A stretch of DNA of 61,681 bases. It comes from Arcobacteraceae bacterium (GTDB taxonomy: Bacteria; Campylobacterota; Campylobacteria; Campylobacterales; Arcobacteraceae). The translations under genes were made by a program, and so were the position numbers. Below are positions 8,945-18,348 of this stretch, in pieces. Each line of letters begins with the position of its first letter. Positions within the stretch are counted from its first letter, which is position 1. The stretch spans positions 1 to 61,681 of the forward strand of contig JAONGR010000006.1 in assembly GCA_028375605.1 (NCBI GenBank), read 5' to 3'. The notes beneath the pieces are model-generated. The model ran no database searches. It saw nothing but the letters and a program-made list of their open reading frames with translations, and was not told the origin of the DNA.

Positions 8945-9538
8945 ATGCGAGTGAAAATCTGTGGTATTACAAACCTTAAAGATGCAATGGATGCTATTAA
9001 TGCTGGAGCTGATGCATTAGGATTTGTTTTTTATCCTAAAAGTGCTAGATATATAGAACCAGTAGCTGCTAGAGATATTATTAAACAACTTCCACCTTTT
9101 GTACAAAGTGTAGGTTTATTTGTAAATGAAAGTGCACAAGCAGTTAATTATATTTCTCAAATAGCGCAAATAGATTTAGCACAGATACATTTTGAAGCTG
9201 ATGAAAATTTTTATAAAGATTTAAAAGTTAAAGCTATAAAAGTTGTTCGTGCTCAAAGTAAAGAGGATTTAGACTTATACAAGAATGAATATAGAATTGT
9301 TGATGCTTTTGTACCTGAATTTGGAGGAGTTGGAAAGCGATTAAATCTTGATTGGTTTAAAGATCTTGACTGTTCTCGTATAATCCTTGCAGGGGGATTA
9401 AATAGTAACAATTTAGAAGAATTAAAGGGTTTTAACTTTTATTCACTAGATGTTAGTTCTGGTGTAGAACTAAAAAAGGGTTTAAAAGATAAACAAAAAA
9501 TTATAAACTTTATAAATAGAGCTAATGAACTATCTTAA
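8945..9538 (+). CDS. trpF: Phosphoribosylanthranilate isomerase
   Basis: 197 residues, the usual TrpF length. The protein opens with VKICGIT, which carries the catalytic Cys, followed by GADALGFVFYPKSARYI. The phosphate-binding region contains LAGGLN and DVSSGVE, the latter holding the second catalytic Asp. It converts phosphoribosylanthranilate to CdRP in tryptophan synthesis. No other trp gene is nearby, so the pathway is split in this genome. It lies between rpe and dnaQ, overlapping dnaQ by 14 nt. Confidence 0.96.
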   Translation: MRVKICGITNLKDAMDAINAGADALGFVFYPKSARYIEPVAARDIIKQLPPFVQSVGLFVNESAQAVNYISQIAQIDLAQIHFEADENFYKDLKVKAIKVVRAQSKEDLDLYKNEYRIVDAFVPEFGGVGKRLNLDWFKDLDCSRIILAGGLNSNNLEELKGFNFYSLDVSSGVELKKGLKDKQKIINFINRANELS

Positions 9539-10274
9539 TAAATTAGTAAATAGTTTAAATAAACAGCCTTTAAGTATAGTACAATTCAATGATATCCTTG
9601 AATTAAGTGATACTTTTTTCAAGAATATAGAATTAGAAAAAGAATTACTAATCTCTAATGGTTTACCATTACACTTTTCAGATGATTATATTATGCTAAA
9701 AACATCAGAAAATATTATCAAAGATCAAACCTTTTGTATCGTAGATATAGAAACATCGGCAGGTAATGCTAATGCTGGACAAATTATTGAAATAGGTGCA
9801 GTAAAATACAGAAATGGACAAGTGATTGAAAAATATGAGTCATTGGTAAATACAGGTGATATACCAAAAGTAATACAAGAACTTACAGGTATTACTCCTG
9901 ATATGACACATAATGCACCAAATTTAAAATCGGTACTAGAAGAGTTTAAAATATTTTTAGAAGATGACGTTTTTGTAGCACATGCTATTGCTTTTGATTA
10001 TAAGTTTATTAGTGATAGTTTTAAAAAATATGACTTAGGTGAACTTTGCAATAGAAGAATCTGTACCATCGCATTATCAAAGAAAGTAATTGAATGTGAA
10101 CGATATGGTTTGAAGTATTTAAAAGAACATTTAAATATAGATATAGATAATCATCATAGAGCTTTTAGCGATGCTTTAAGCACTCAGAAGATACTTGAGG
10201 TATGTTTAAATCGACTACCTAATAATGTTGTTACTACGGAAGATTTGATAGAGTTTAGTCAAAATACTAAATAA
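9525..10274 (+). CDS. dnaQ: DnaQ-like 3'-5' exonuclease
   Basis: 249 residues. An exonuclease domain of the DEDDh type fills about residues 65-235: motif Exo I is FCIVDIETSAG (Asp, Glu), Exo II is FVAHAIAFDYKFI (Asp), and Exo III is HHRAFSDAL (catalytic His and Asp). This is the family of the DNA polymerase III epsilon proofreading subunit; the about 60-residue N-terminal extension is typical of the Campylobacter form. It could instead be a free-standing exonuclease. The start overlaps trpF by 14 nt, so it is translated from the same operon mRNA. Confidence 0.85.
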   Translation: MNYLNKLVNSLNKQPLSIVQFNDILELSDTFFKNIELEKELLISNGLPLHFSDDYIMLKTSENIIKDQTFCIVDIETSAGNANAGQIIEIGAVKYRNGQVIEKYESLVNTGDIPKVIQELTGITPDMTHNAPNLKSVLEEFKIFLEDDVFVAHAIAFDYKFISDSFKKYDLGELCNRRICTIALSKKVIECERYGLKYLKEHLNIDIDNHHRAFSDALSTQKILEVCLNRLPNNVVTTEDLIEFSQNTK

Positions 10275-10294
10275 TACAATTACTCATTTAATAG

Positions 10295-10314
10295 AAAGAG
10301 AAAAAGTTCTCTTT
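10295..10314. terminator. Hairpin between dnaQ and the response regulator
   Basis: An 8-bp perfect inverted repeat (AAAGAGAA and its complement) with a 4-nt AAAG loop, starting 21 nt after the dnaQ stop and followed by a short T run. It lies between convergent genes and may serve both. Confidence 0.5.
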
Positions 10315-10380
10315 TCCAAATATTTTAAAACTTATATTTCATATTTACACAGATATAATTTAATATCATTTTTTGAGTAA

Positions 10381-11067
10381 TTACTTATACTTAAAAGTAT
10401 ATCCTTCTTGTGGAACATTAACTATAATATCTATGGGTAGTTTTTTTCGTAACTCTCTAATAAATGTCTTTAAAGCACTTGTCGTCATCTCTGAATTTTC
10501 CCAAACAACTTCTTCTATTTGAGAATATAAGGTCACGCAGTTGTTTTTATTTTCAAATAGAAGTAGTAAAAAATCTTTTTCTCTTTTTCTAATAGTTATA
10601 ACTTCCTCTTTAAATCTTAATTCTCGAGAAGATAAAGTTAAAAACACCTCTGGATATATTTCCAAAACCGAATCGAGTTTTTCTCTTAGTATTTTTTTGA
10701 GAACATCTTTTAATTTTGTTGCATTAAAAGGTTTTAATATATAGTGATCAATATTTAGATTGATTAGGTCAAAAAGATACTCTTCTGATGAATAAGCAGT
10801 TAGTACTACAATTTTTGTTTGAATATCATCTTTTCTAATCTTTTTAATAAGTTCAATTCCATCCCCATCATTCATCTGTATATCAGTGAATATAATATTG
10901 GGTTTATATTCCTTATAAATTTTAAAACCTTTTTGTCCACTATTCGCTTCATATATATCATCAAAATAATAAGCCAAAATATTTATTAATCGCTTTCTAA
11001 TACCATCTTCATCTTCTACACAAAGTATAGAGTATTTTTTTATTTCACTTAAGAATTCTTTATCCAT
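10381..11067 (-). CDS. OmpR-type response regulator
   Basis: 228 residues. The N-terminal receiver is intact: acidic pair in CVEDEDG, phospho-acceptor Asp in IIFTDIQM, conserved Thr in VVLTAYS and Lys in ILKPF. The C-terminal part (about 135-228) is a winged-helix DNA-binding domain (EKDFLLLLFENKNNCVT, SALKTFIRELRKKLP, GYTFKYK). It starts within the last 8 nt of the upstream histidine kinase gene, which makes a cognate pair very likely. The same domain layout and C-terminal style recur in the regulators at 30953 and 60131. Target genes are unknown; the divergent dpp operon nearby is one possibility (inference). Confidence 0.92.
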   Translation of the reverse strand: MDKEFLSEIKKYSILCVEDEDGIRKRLINILAYYFDDIYEANSGQKGFKIYKEYKPNIIFTDIQMNDGDGIELIKKIRKDDIQTKIVVLTAYSSEEYLFDLINLNIDHYILKPFNATKLKDVLKKILREKLDSVLEIYPEVFLTLSSRELRFKEEVITIRKREKDFLLLLFENKNNCVTLYSQIEEVVWENSEMTTSALKTFIRELRKKLPIDIIVNVPQEGYTFKYK

Positions 11068-12883
11068 TTTTAGCCTTAAAAGTTATATTAAATTGTGCTC
11101 CATTAGGTATATTTAAAACATATAATTTTCCATTCATATTTTTTTCAATAATCATTTTTGACATAAATAGTCCTAGTCCTGAAGCATCTTTTGTATTTTT
11201 TGTTGAAAAATAAGGTTCAAATATTTTTTCTAAATTCTCATCTTTTATTCCACCTGCATTATCTTTTATTGTGATACGGATTGTATTTTTTTTTCTTGTT
11301 ATAGTAAATTTTACTTTTGCATTTTGTATATTTTGTTTTATAAAAGCATCTTTTGTATTCATTAAAATATTTAAAATAACCTGTGCAAATTCTCTTGGAT
11401 AACCCCTTATTATATAATCATCTCTAAACTTTTTTTCTAAAGTTATATCAAGTTCTGCAAATGTACCTCGCATTAAAGATATAGCATCGTTACACGCTTT
11501 TTGTAAAGAAAAAGATTCTTTCTTTTTATCTGGTTTAAAAAACATTCTAAAATCATCAATAGTATTTGACATATATACTATAAGTTTATCTGATTCTTTT
11601 ACACTATCAAAAATAATTTGTTTATTTACCTTATCAAATTCAGTTGCAGTTTCGAGTTCTGCTAAAATTGCTGACACTTCTGTCAATGGTTGTCTCCATT
11701 GATGTGCAATCATAGATATCATCGTTCCTAGTCGTGCTAATCTTGATTGATGAAGCATCGCTCTATCTTTTTGTTGTGCTTCTTTTATCCCTTTATCTAT
11801 CTTCTTTTTAAGATTTTTATTTAATTTAAGTAATTCGTCTTTATATAATTTAAATGATTTAGATATTTTATTGGAAACAGCAATAGATAAAATTGTAATA
11901 AATACCATAACACACACAGCCAAAATGATGATAGAACTAATATAAGCCTCAATTCTTACTCTTAATTTCTTCTTTTCTAAGGCTATAGATTTTTTTATAT
12001 AATCTAAATTGAGACTAGCCCCAATAACCCAATCCCACTCTTCAAAGTGTTTAATATATGAAAGAGTTTTAATATTTTTTTCTTTTGTTAGATAATTTGT
12101 AAAAAAACCATCTTCTCTTTCAACTGCTTGAGATTTAAATTTGATGATACTTTTTTCCTCATTTAAAATATCATTTTTATTATCTATTACCCAAGAATAG
12201 CCAGTTTCATCAAATTTAATAGTAGAGATGTAAAGCTTAGACACTTTTCTAATAAAATGTATATTAGAAGATATATCTTCTATATTCCCAATTATCCAAT
12301 CTAAACTTGGGATATATAACATAAATGTTATTTTTTCATTTTCTTTAAATGATATAAGTTTACCTTCTTCATAATATAGGTAGTTTTCAAAAAACTTATC
12401 ATCCTCTTTTAGCTCTTTTTTTATATCTTTTGAATCTGGTTGAATAATAATTTGATTTTTTATATCATATGCAAAAAAATAATTTTTTTCTGCTGTCTCT
12501 GTATTTATAATACTTTTTAAAATTTCTATTTTATTTCTATTTTTATTTAAATTCTTTTCTAATTGAAGAAGTCTCGTTTTTAAAAGATATGTTCTTTTTA
12601 TCACTTTTTCACTGCTATTAGCTGTATATATAGACTCTTGATGTTCTAAATAATTATAAATAGACTCTAATTGATTTCTTAATGAGTCCTTTTTCTTTTG
12701 AATAAATTCATCTGCAAACCTTTTATTTTCTTTTTCAAAAGTTTGATATTGAGTATTAATAAATAAATAACTTGTAAAAAAAGTTATAAGTACAATAGCA
12801 ACAATAGGGGAAATAATAATAAGTTTTGATAAATTTTTTTCACTGAACATTTGAAATCTTATCATCTTTTTATTAAATTTCAA
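11060..12883 (-). CDS. CACHE-type sensor histidine kinase
   Basis: About 607 residues. A first membrane segment (about 19-44) and a second (about 310-340) flank a periplasmic region that looks like a double CACHE domain (DETGYSWVIDNKND, EEWDWVIGASLN), typical for binding small organic molecules. A coiled coil leads to the H-box IAHQWRQPL, then N-box NILMNTKDAFI, G1 DNAGGI and G2 GLGLFMSK of the ATPase. The start is uncertain: a TTG at 12883 and ATGs at 12865 and 12850 are in frame and none has a strong ribosome binding site. It overlaps its regulator by 8 nt and lies divergent from dppA, which suggests, but does not show, that it senses peptide-like or amino acid ligands. Confidence 0.9.
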   Translation of the reverse strand: MKFNKKMIRFQMFSEKNLSKLIIISPIVAIVLITFFTSYLFINTQYQTFEKENKRFADEFIQKKKDSLRNQLESIYNYLEHQESIYTANSSEKVIKRTYLLKTRLLQLEKNLNKNRNKIEILKSIINTETAEKNYFFAYDIKNQIIIQPDSKDIKKELKEDDKFFENYLYYEEGKLISFKENEKITFMLYIPSLDWIIGNIEDISSNIHFIRKVSKLYISTIKFDETGYSWVIDNKNDILNEEKSIIKFKSQAVEREDGFFTNYLTKEKNIKTLSYIKHFEEWDWVIGASLNLDYIKKSIALEKKKLRVRIEAYISSIIILAVCVMVFITILSIAVSNKISKSFKLYKDELLKLNKNLKKKIDKGIKEAQQKDRAMLHQSRLARLGTMISMIAHQWRQPLTEVSAILAELETATEFDKVNKQIIFDSVKESDKLIVYMSNTIDDFRMFFKPDKKKESFSLQKACNDAISLMRGTFAELDITLEKKFRDDYIIRGYPREFAQVILNILMNTKDAFIKQNIQNAKVKFTITRKKNTIRITIKDNAGGIKDENLEKIFEPYFSTKNTKDASGLGLFMSKMIIEKNMNGKLYVLNIPNGAQFNITFKAKNG

Positions 12884-12960
12884 ACAAATATTTAAAATGC
12901 CTACTTTTTGCTTACCTAACTTTGTTATGATTCCTCTACATAAATAAAAAGGAGATTATA

Positions 12961-14559
12961 ATGAAGAAAATTATTCTTGCGATATGTGTTTTTTTATCAT
13001 CTATTGCATTTGCTCAAACACCACAAGTTGGAGGAACATTAGTATTTGGAAGAGGTGGAGATTCTGTTTCAGTTGATCCAGGGCATGTAACAGATGGTGC
13101 AAGTATCAATGCAACATCAGCAATATATGACAATCTTGTACAGTTTAAATATGGAAGTACACAAATAGAACCAGCACTTGCCACATCTTGGGAAGTTTCT
13201 AAAGATGGTTTAGAATATGTGTTCAATTTACGAAAAGGTGTATATTTTTCTAAAACAAAATATTTTAAACAAAAATCAGAATTTACTGCAAAAGATGTAG
13301 TTTTTTCTTTAAAAAGACAGTTTGATAAAACCAACCATTACAATAAAATAGGTGGAGCTTTTAAATATTGGTCTGCAATGGATATGTCAAATATTGTTAA
13401 AGATGTAATCGCAGTAGATATGTATACAGTTAAAATTTTATTAAAGAAAAAAGAAGCACCATTTATTGCAAACCTAGCAATGGATTTTGCAATGATTCTT
13501 TCAAGTGATTATGCTGATATTTTAGCTCAAAAAGGCAAAGAAACTGACCTTGGTAAAAAACCAGTAGGAACTGGACCTTTTATTTTCAAAAAATGGGTAA
13601 AAGACGACAAAATGATTTTTTCTGCAAATAAAAACTATTGGAATGGTAGACCATATATTGATAAATTAATTTTTAAAGTTATTGCTAATAATGCAGTGAG
13701 AGCAGCCGAATTAAAAACTGGTTCAATTCATATTATGGATTTTCCTAACCCTGCAGAAGTAAAAGTGTTAGAAAAAAATCCAAAAATTAAACTAGTTAAA
13801 CAAGAAGGTTTAAATGTAGGTTGGTTAGCTTTTAATATGGATAAAAAACCTTTTGGTAACAAAAAAGTTAGACAAGCAATTAGACATGCAATTAATACAC
13901 AAGGCATAGTTGATTCAATTTATGAAGGTTTAGGAACTGTTGCAGTAAATCCAATTCCACCTACAATGTGGTCATATAATAAAAACTTAAAAGGGTATGA
14001 ATATAACCCAGAAAAAGCAAAACAACTATTAAAAGAAGCTGGATTTGAAAATGGATTTGAGACAAATCTTTGGGCTATGACTGTTGCTAGATCTTATATT
14101 CCAAATGGAAGAAAAGTAGCTGAAGCTATGCAAGCTGATTTAGCAAAAGTTGGTATCAAAGCAAAAATTATCTCATATGATAATGCTACATATTTACAAA
14201 GATCTGCAATGGGTGAACATGATATGGTACTTACTGGTTGGACTGGAGACAATGGAGATCCTGATAACTTTTTAAATATTTTATTTAGTGCTCACGCAGC
14301 TGACCCAAAACCAGCTCAAAATAGATCTTTTTGGAGAGATGCAGAATTTACAAAACTAGTAGATGCCGCAAAAATAACAACTGATATTACGAAAAGAACT
14401 GCTTTGTATGAAAAAGCACAAGTGATCTTTGAAGAAGAATCACCCGTACATCCAATAGCACACTCAATTGTAGTTGAGCCAATGTTAAATAAAGTTCATG
14501 GATTCAAATTAGATCCTGTAGGAAAAAGAAGATTTAAAGAAGTTTGGTTAGAAAAATAA
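12961..14559 (+). CDS. dppA: Periplasmic solute-binding protein of peptide ABC importer
   Basis: 532 residues, normal for family 5 extracellular solute-binding proteins (DppA/OppA/NikA). It has a clear signal peptide (cleavage after AFA) and the family pattern: VGGTLVFGRGGDSVSVDPG, LATSWEVSKDGLEYVFNLRKGVYF, GTGPFIFKKW, VRQAIRHAIN and a DPDNF block. It delivers dipeptides or a related ligand to the membrane permease; specificity cannot be read from sequence. A strong AAGGAG site lies just before the ATG. A long hairpin follows the gene before dppB, a common way to express the binding protein above the permease. Confidence 0.9.
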   Translation: MKKIILAICVFLSSIAFAQTPQVGGTLVFGRGGDSVSVDPGHVTDGASINATSAIYDNLVQFKYGSTQIEPALATSWEVSKDGLEYVFNLRKGVYFSKTKYFKQKSEFTAKDVVFSLKRQFDKTNHYNKIGGAFKYWSAMDMSNIVKDVIAVDMYTVKILLKKKEAPFIANLAMDFAMILSSDYADILAQKGKETDLGKKPVGTGPFIFKKWVKDDKMIFSANKNYWNGRPYIDKLIFKVIANNAVRAAELKTGSIHIMDFPNPAEVKVLEKNPKIKLVKQEGLNVGWLAFNMDKKPFGNKKVRQAIRHAINTQGIVDSIYEGLGTVAVNPIPPTMWSYNKNLKGYEYNPEKAKQLLKEAGFENGFETNLWAMTVARSYIPNGRKVAEAMQADLAKVGIKAKIISYDNATYLQRSAMGEHDMVLTGWTGDNGDPDNFLNILFSAHAADPKPAQNRSFWRDAEFTKLVDAAKITTDITKRTALYEKAQVIFEEESPVHPIAHSIVVEPMLNKVHGFKLDPVGKRRFKEVWLEK

Positions 14560-14566
14560 TCAGAAT

Positions 14567-14596
14567 AAAATAGATAGGATTTATCTTATCTATTTT
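14567..14596 (+). terminator. Intercistronic hairpin between dppA and dppB
   Basis: A 13-bp stem (14567-14579 with 14584-14596, one G-U pair) closed by a 4-nt TTTA loop, 7 nt after the dppA stop. It is followed by only a weak T run, so it is more likely a partial terminator or mRNA-stabilising element than a full stop. Confidence 0.6.
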
Positions 14597-14665
14597 AATT
14601 TAGCAAGAAAATATCTTTAAGAATTACAAGTAATTTTTATAAATATTTTTATAAAGGAAGTTTAA

Positions 14666-15670
14666 TTGATTAGTTATATTATTAAAAGATTATTGTGGGC
14701 AATACCTACTTTATTAGGAGTATCAGTTCTCGTTTTTTCAATGGTGCATTTAGCACCAGGGGATCCAGCTTTTTCTATGTTGGGAGATCATGCAACAAAA
14801 GAAAGTGTTGATTTACTAAGAGAACAAATGGGTCTAAATAAACCTTTGTTTGAACAGTATCTTATGTTTGTTAGTAATGCACTTCAAGGTGATTTTGGAG
14901 TATCTATAACATCAGGAGAACCTGTTATGGATGAATTTATGCAAAGATTTCCAGCAACAGTTGAATTATCTCTTGTTGCAATGACATTTGCTGTAATCAT
15001 TGGATTATTAGCGGGTATTATTTCTGCTGTATATAGATATTCTATTTTTGATTATGCAGCTATGTCAACAGCACTTGCGGGAGTTTCTATGCCTGTATTT
15101 TGGTTAGGGTTGATGTTAATTTACTTTTTTTCCGTAGAACTTGCTTGGCTTCCTGTATCTGGTAGATTGGGTTATGAGTTTGATATAGATGAAGTAACTG
15201 GTTTATTTTTAATCGATTCAATACTTATGAGTGACTATGAAGCTTTTTGGGATGCATTAAAACATTTAATATTACCAGCAATTGCTCTAGGAACTATTCC
15301 TATGGCAATAATAGCAAGAATGACAAGAGCTTCAATGATTGAAGTTTTGAAAGAAGATTATATAAGAACAGCAAAAGCAAAAGGTTGTTCAACATTACAA
15401 GTTATTATGATACATGCACTTAAAAATGCATTACTTCCTATATTAACTGTTATAGGGTTAATGGTAGGTACATTATTTGCAGGTGCAATATTAACTGAGA
15501 CTACTTTTTCATGGCCAGGTATCGGAAAATGGATTATTCATGCTGTAAATCAAAGAGATTTTCCAATTATCCAATCAACAACATTAATTGTTGCATCTAT
15601 GTTTGTCCTCATAAATTTAATTGTGGATGTGATGTATGCATTTGTAAATCCAAGAATAAGGTTATCATAA
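14666..15670 (+). CDS. dppB: Peptide ABC importer, membrane permease 1
   Basis: 334 residues with six predicted membrane segments. The N-terminal block YIIKRLLWAIPTLLGVSVLVF and PGDPA are hallmarks of DppB/OppB/GsiC permeases, and EDYIRTAKAKG is the EAA loop that docks the ATPase. The start is TTG at 14666, chosen because AAGGAAG sits at the right distance and the family homology begins at once. Its stop overlaps the dppC start by one base (TAATG). Confidence 0.93.
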   Translation: MISYIIKRLLWAIPTLLGVSVLVFSMVHLAPGDPAFSMLGDHATKESVDLLREQMGLNKPLFEQYLMFVSNALQGDFGVSITSGEPVMDEFMQRFPATVELSLVAMTFAVIIGLLAGIISAVYRYSIFDYAAMSTALAGVSMPVFWLGLMLIYFFSVELAWLPVSGRLGYEFDIDEVTGLFLIDSILMSDYEAFWDALKHLILPAIALGTIPMAIIARMTRASMIEVLKEDYIRTAKAKGCSTLQVIMIHALKNALLPILTVIGLMVGTLFAGAILTETTFSWPGIGKWIIHAVNQRDFPIIQSTTLIVASMFVLINLIVDVMYAFVNPRIRLS

Positions 15671-16539
15671 TGAATGAAGAAAATAAAATAATAGAGTTTT
15701 ATAAGCAATTCAAAAAAAACAAATCAGCTTTAGTGGGTTTATATATTATAACTATACTAATTTTTTTAGCAATTTTTGCACCACTCTTAGCTCCCTATGA
15801 TCCGCTTATCCAAAATTTAGCAAATAGGACAATCCCTCCTGTATGGAGTGAAGGTGGAAGTATGATGTATATTTTTGGTACAGATGATTTTGGAAGAGAT
15901 CTATTATCAAGAATTATTTATGGAGCAAGAATATCACTAATGATAGGAATTATTTCTGTATCAATATCTTTTATTTTTGGTACATTGATGGGTTCTATTG
16001 CTGGTTATTTTGGTGGTAAGGTTGATATTATAATGATGAGAATTATTGATATTATGCTTTCTATACCTGCTATTTTACTTGCAATTGTAATCGTGTCTAT
16101 TTTAGGTCCTGATTTGTTTAATGCAATGATTGCTATTGGGGTTGTAGGTATTCCTACTTTTGCAAGAATTGTAAGAGCTTCTGTATTAGCTGAAAAAGAA
16201 AAAGAGTATGTAGTTGCTTCACGCATCAATGGTTCAAGTAATTTTAGATTAATTGTAAAAGTAATTTTACCAAACTGTACAACACCATTAATCGTTCAGT
16301 CAACAATGGGTTTTGCATCAGCTGTACTTGAAGCTGCTGGATTATCATTTTTAGGATTAGGAGCACAAGCACCTACACCGGAGTGGGGTGCAATGCTGGC
16401 TGATTCTTTACAATTTATTACAACAGCATCATGGATGATAGTAATACCTGGAATTGCAATTTTTCTTACAGTAATGGGCTTTAACTTAGTTGGCGATGGT
16501 CTGATGGATGTATTAGATCCAAAAATGAAGGATAAATAA
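15670..16539 (+). CDS. dppC: Peptide ABC importer, membrane permease 2
   Basis: 289 residues with six membrane segments. The N-terminal NKSALVGLYII and LLAPYDP and the later GTDDFGRDLLSRIIYGARISL are standard DppC/OppC signatures. The EAA loop is EYVVASRINGSS. The ATG at 15670 overlaps the dppB stop; a longer in-frame extension into dppB is not homologous to permeases and was not used. Forms the translocation pore with DppB in the inner membrane. Confidence 0.94.
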   Translation: MNEENKIIEFYKQFKKNKSALVGLYIITILIFLAIFAPLLAPYDPLIQNLANRTIPPVWSEGGSMMYIFGTDDFGRDLLSRIIYGARISLMIGIISVSISFIFGTLMGSIAGYFGGKVDIIMMRIIDIMLSIPAILLAIVIVSILGPDLFNAMIAIGVVGIPTFARIVRASVLAEKEKEYVVASRINGSSNFRLIVKVILPNCTTPLIVQSTMGFASAVLEAAGLSFLGLGAQAPTPEWGAMLADSLQFITTASWMIVIPGIAIFLTVMGFNLVGDGLMDVLDPKMKDK

Positions 16540-17399
16540 TGTTATTAGAAGTTGAAAATTTAAAAATAGAATTTTTTACAGATAAAGGTGTAATTACCGC
16601 TGTAAACGAAATAGATTTTGAAATTAATCAAGGTGAAACACTTTGTATAGTAGGTGAAAGTGGTAGTGGAAAATCTATGACATCACTTGGAATAATGGGG
16701 CTTATTGAAGAACCAGGAAAAATAACTCAAGGTAAGATTAATTTTGAAGGAAAAGACTTATCAAACTTAACAGCAAAAGAGAAACGAGAAATTAGGGGTA
16801 AAGATATATCTATGATTTTTCAAGAACCTATGAGTACTTTAAATCCTTCTTATACAATTGGATTTCAAATTGATGAAGTTTTAAAACTTCATCAAAAAGA
16901 ACTCAATAAAAAAGATAGAAAAAAAAGAGTAATAGAACTATTTGAAGAGGTTGGTATTCCAAATCCTAAAGATAAATACAATGAATATCCTTTTAAATTA
17001 AGTGGTGGACAAAGACAAAGAGTAGTAATAGCAATGGCAATGGCATGTAAACCAAAACTTCTTATTGCAGATGAACCAACAACTGCACTTGATGTAACTA
17101 TACAAGCACAAGTTCTTGATCTAATGAATGATTTAAAAAAGAAACAAGGAACATCAATTTTATTTATCACTCATGATTTAGGTGTAGTTGCTCAAATAGC
17201 AGATGTTGTTTTAGTTATGTATAAAGGTGTTGTTGTTGAAAAAGCGAAAGTAAAAGATTTATTTGCAAACCCTAAACATCCTTATACAAAAGCATTATTA
17301 AACTCTATACCTGTACCTGGTCGCATCGAACGAAAAGCTAGATTGGAAACTGTCGATGAAAATATTGATTATCATAGTTTTCCAAAGGAGATTAGATGA
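16539..17399 (+). CDS. dppD: Peptide ABC importer, ATPase 1
   Basis: 286 residues. Walker A GESGSGKS, Q-loop FQEPMSTLNPSYTIG, signature LSGGQRQRV, Walker B LLIADEPTTALD and switch His in FITHDLG are all present. The C-terminal oligopeptide-transporter extension (HPYTKALLNSIPVPGR) is present but ends early, without the Fe-S cysteine cluster found in many DppD proteins. It powers import together with DppF. The start overlaps the dppC stop by one base and the end overlaps dppF by 4 nt. Confidence 0.94.
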   Translation: MLLEVENLKIEFFTDKGVITAVNEIDFEINQGETLCIVGESGSGKSMTSLGIMGLIEEPGKITQGKINFEGKDLSNLTAKEKREIRGKDISMIFQEPMSTLNPSYTIGFQIDEVLKLHQKELNKKDRKKRVIELFEEVGIPNPKDKYNEYPFKLSGGQRQRVVIAMAMACKPKLLIADEPTTALDVTIQAQVLDLMNDLKKKQGTSILFITHDLGVVAQIADVVLVMYKGVVVEKAKVKDLFANPKHPYTKALLNSIPVPGRIERKARLETVDENIDYHSFPKEIR

Positions 17400-18235
17400 A
17401 AACAGAAGAAATAGTTTTTGAAATAAGAGAGTTAGAAAAAACCTATCATATTTCAAAAGGATTGTTTAAAAAGCCAAATAAAATTAAAGCTGTAAACAAA
17501 ACAAATTTTGAAGTTAAACATGGTGAGACATTTTCGATTGTTGGGGAAAGTGGTTGTGGAAAATCAACAACAGCAAAAATGTTATTAAATATAGAACACC
17601 CAACATCCGGGCAGATATTTTTTAGAGGAAGAGACATCTCTACTTTTACAAAAGAGGAATGGAGTGACTATAGAAAAAAAGTACAAATAATATTTCAAGA
17701 TCCATATTCTTCTTTAAACCCTAGATGGACGGTAGGTAAAATAATATCAGAACCTTTAGAACTAAATAGTAAATTATCTAAAAAAGAGATTGAAATAGAA
17801 GTATATAAAATAATGTCAAAAGTAGGGCTAGATGAGTCTTGGTACAATAGATATCCTCATCAGTTCTCAGGTGGTCAAAGACAAAGAATAGGAATTGCAA
17901 GGGCATTGATTTTGAAGCCTGAAGTTATTGTATGTGATGAACCTGTATCTGCTTTAGATGTATCTATTCAAGCACAAGTTTTAAACCTATTACTTGATCT
18001 TCAAGATGAATTTGATTTAACCTATATTTTTATTTCTCATGATTTGGGAGTAGTAGAACATATATCTGACAGAATTATGGTTATGTATTTTGGAGATGTT
18101 GTTGAGTTAGCAACAGTAGAAGATTTATTTCAAAATCCACAAGATGACTATACTAAAAAACTCTTAAATGCTATACCATCTATAGCAGCATTTGAAAATA
18201 ATACGCCATCAAATCCTAAAATAGGAGGTCATTAA
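17396..18235 (+). CDS. dppF: Peptide ABC importer, ATPase 2
   Basis: 279 residues. Walker A GESGCGKS, signature FSGGQRQRIGIARAL, Walker B VIVCDEPVSALD and FISHDLGVV are intact, and the C-terminal DDYTKKLLNAIPS marks the peptide/nickel branch. Couples with DppD as the second nucleotide-binding subunit. ATGA overlap with dppD. It closes the five-gene operon; the next gene, a porin, starts 113 nt later. Confidence 0.94.
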   Translation: MKTEEIVFEIRELEKTYHISKGLFKKPNKIKAVNKTNFEVKHGETFSIVGESGCGKSTTAKMLLNIEHPTSGQIFFRGRDISTFTKEEWSDYRKKVQIIFQDPYSSLNPRWTVGKIISEPLELNSKLSKKEIEIEVYKIMSKVGLDESWYNRYPHQFSGGQRQRIGIARALILKPEVIVCDEPVSALDVSIQAQVLNLLLDLQDEFDLTYIFISHDLGVVEHISDRIMVMYFGDVVELATVEDLFQNPQDDYTKKLLNAIPSIAAFENNTPSNPKIGGH

Positions 18236-18348
18236 AATATGCTCTTTGCTAACTGACCATAAATATCTAATATGAATAAAATAGGTGTGATTAAAATAGT
18301 GAATTCTCGATATCACTACATAAATAATTTAAATAAAAAAGGAATAAC

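Noticed and set aside
15511-15669. Extension of dppC into dppB
   Set aside because: It reads the dppB coding region in another frame; permease homology starts at the ATG at 15670.
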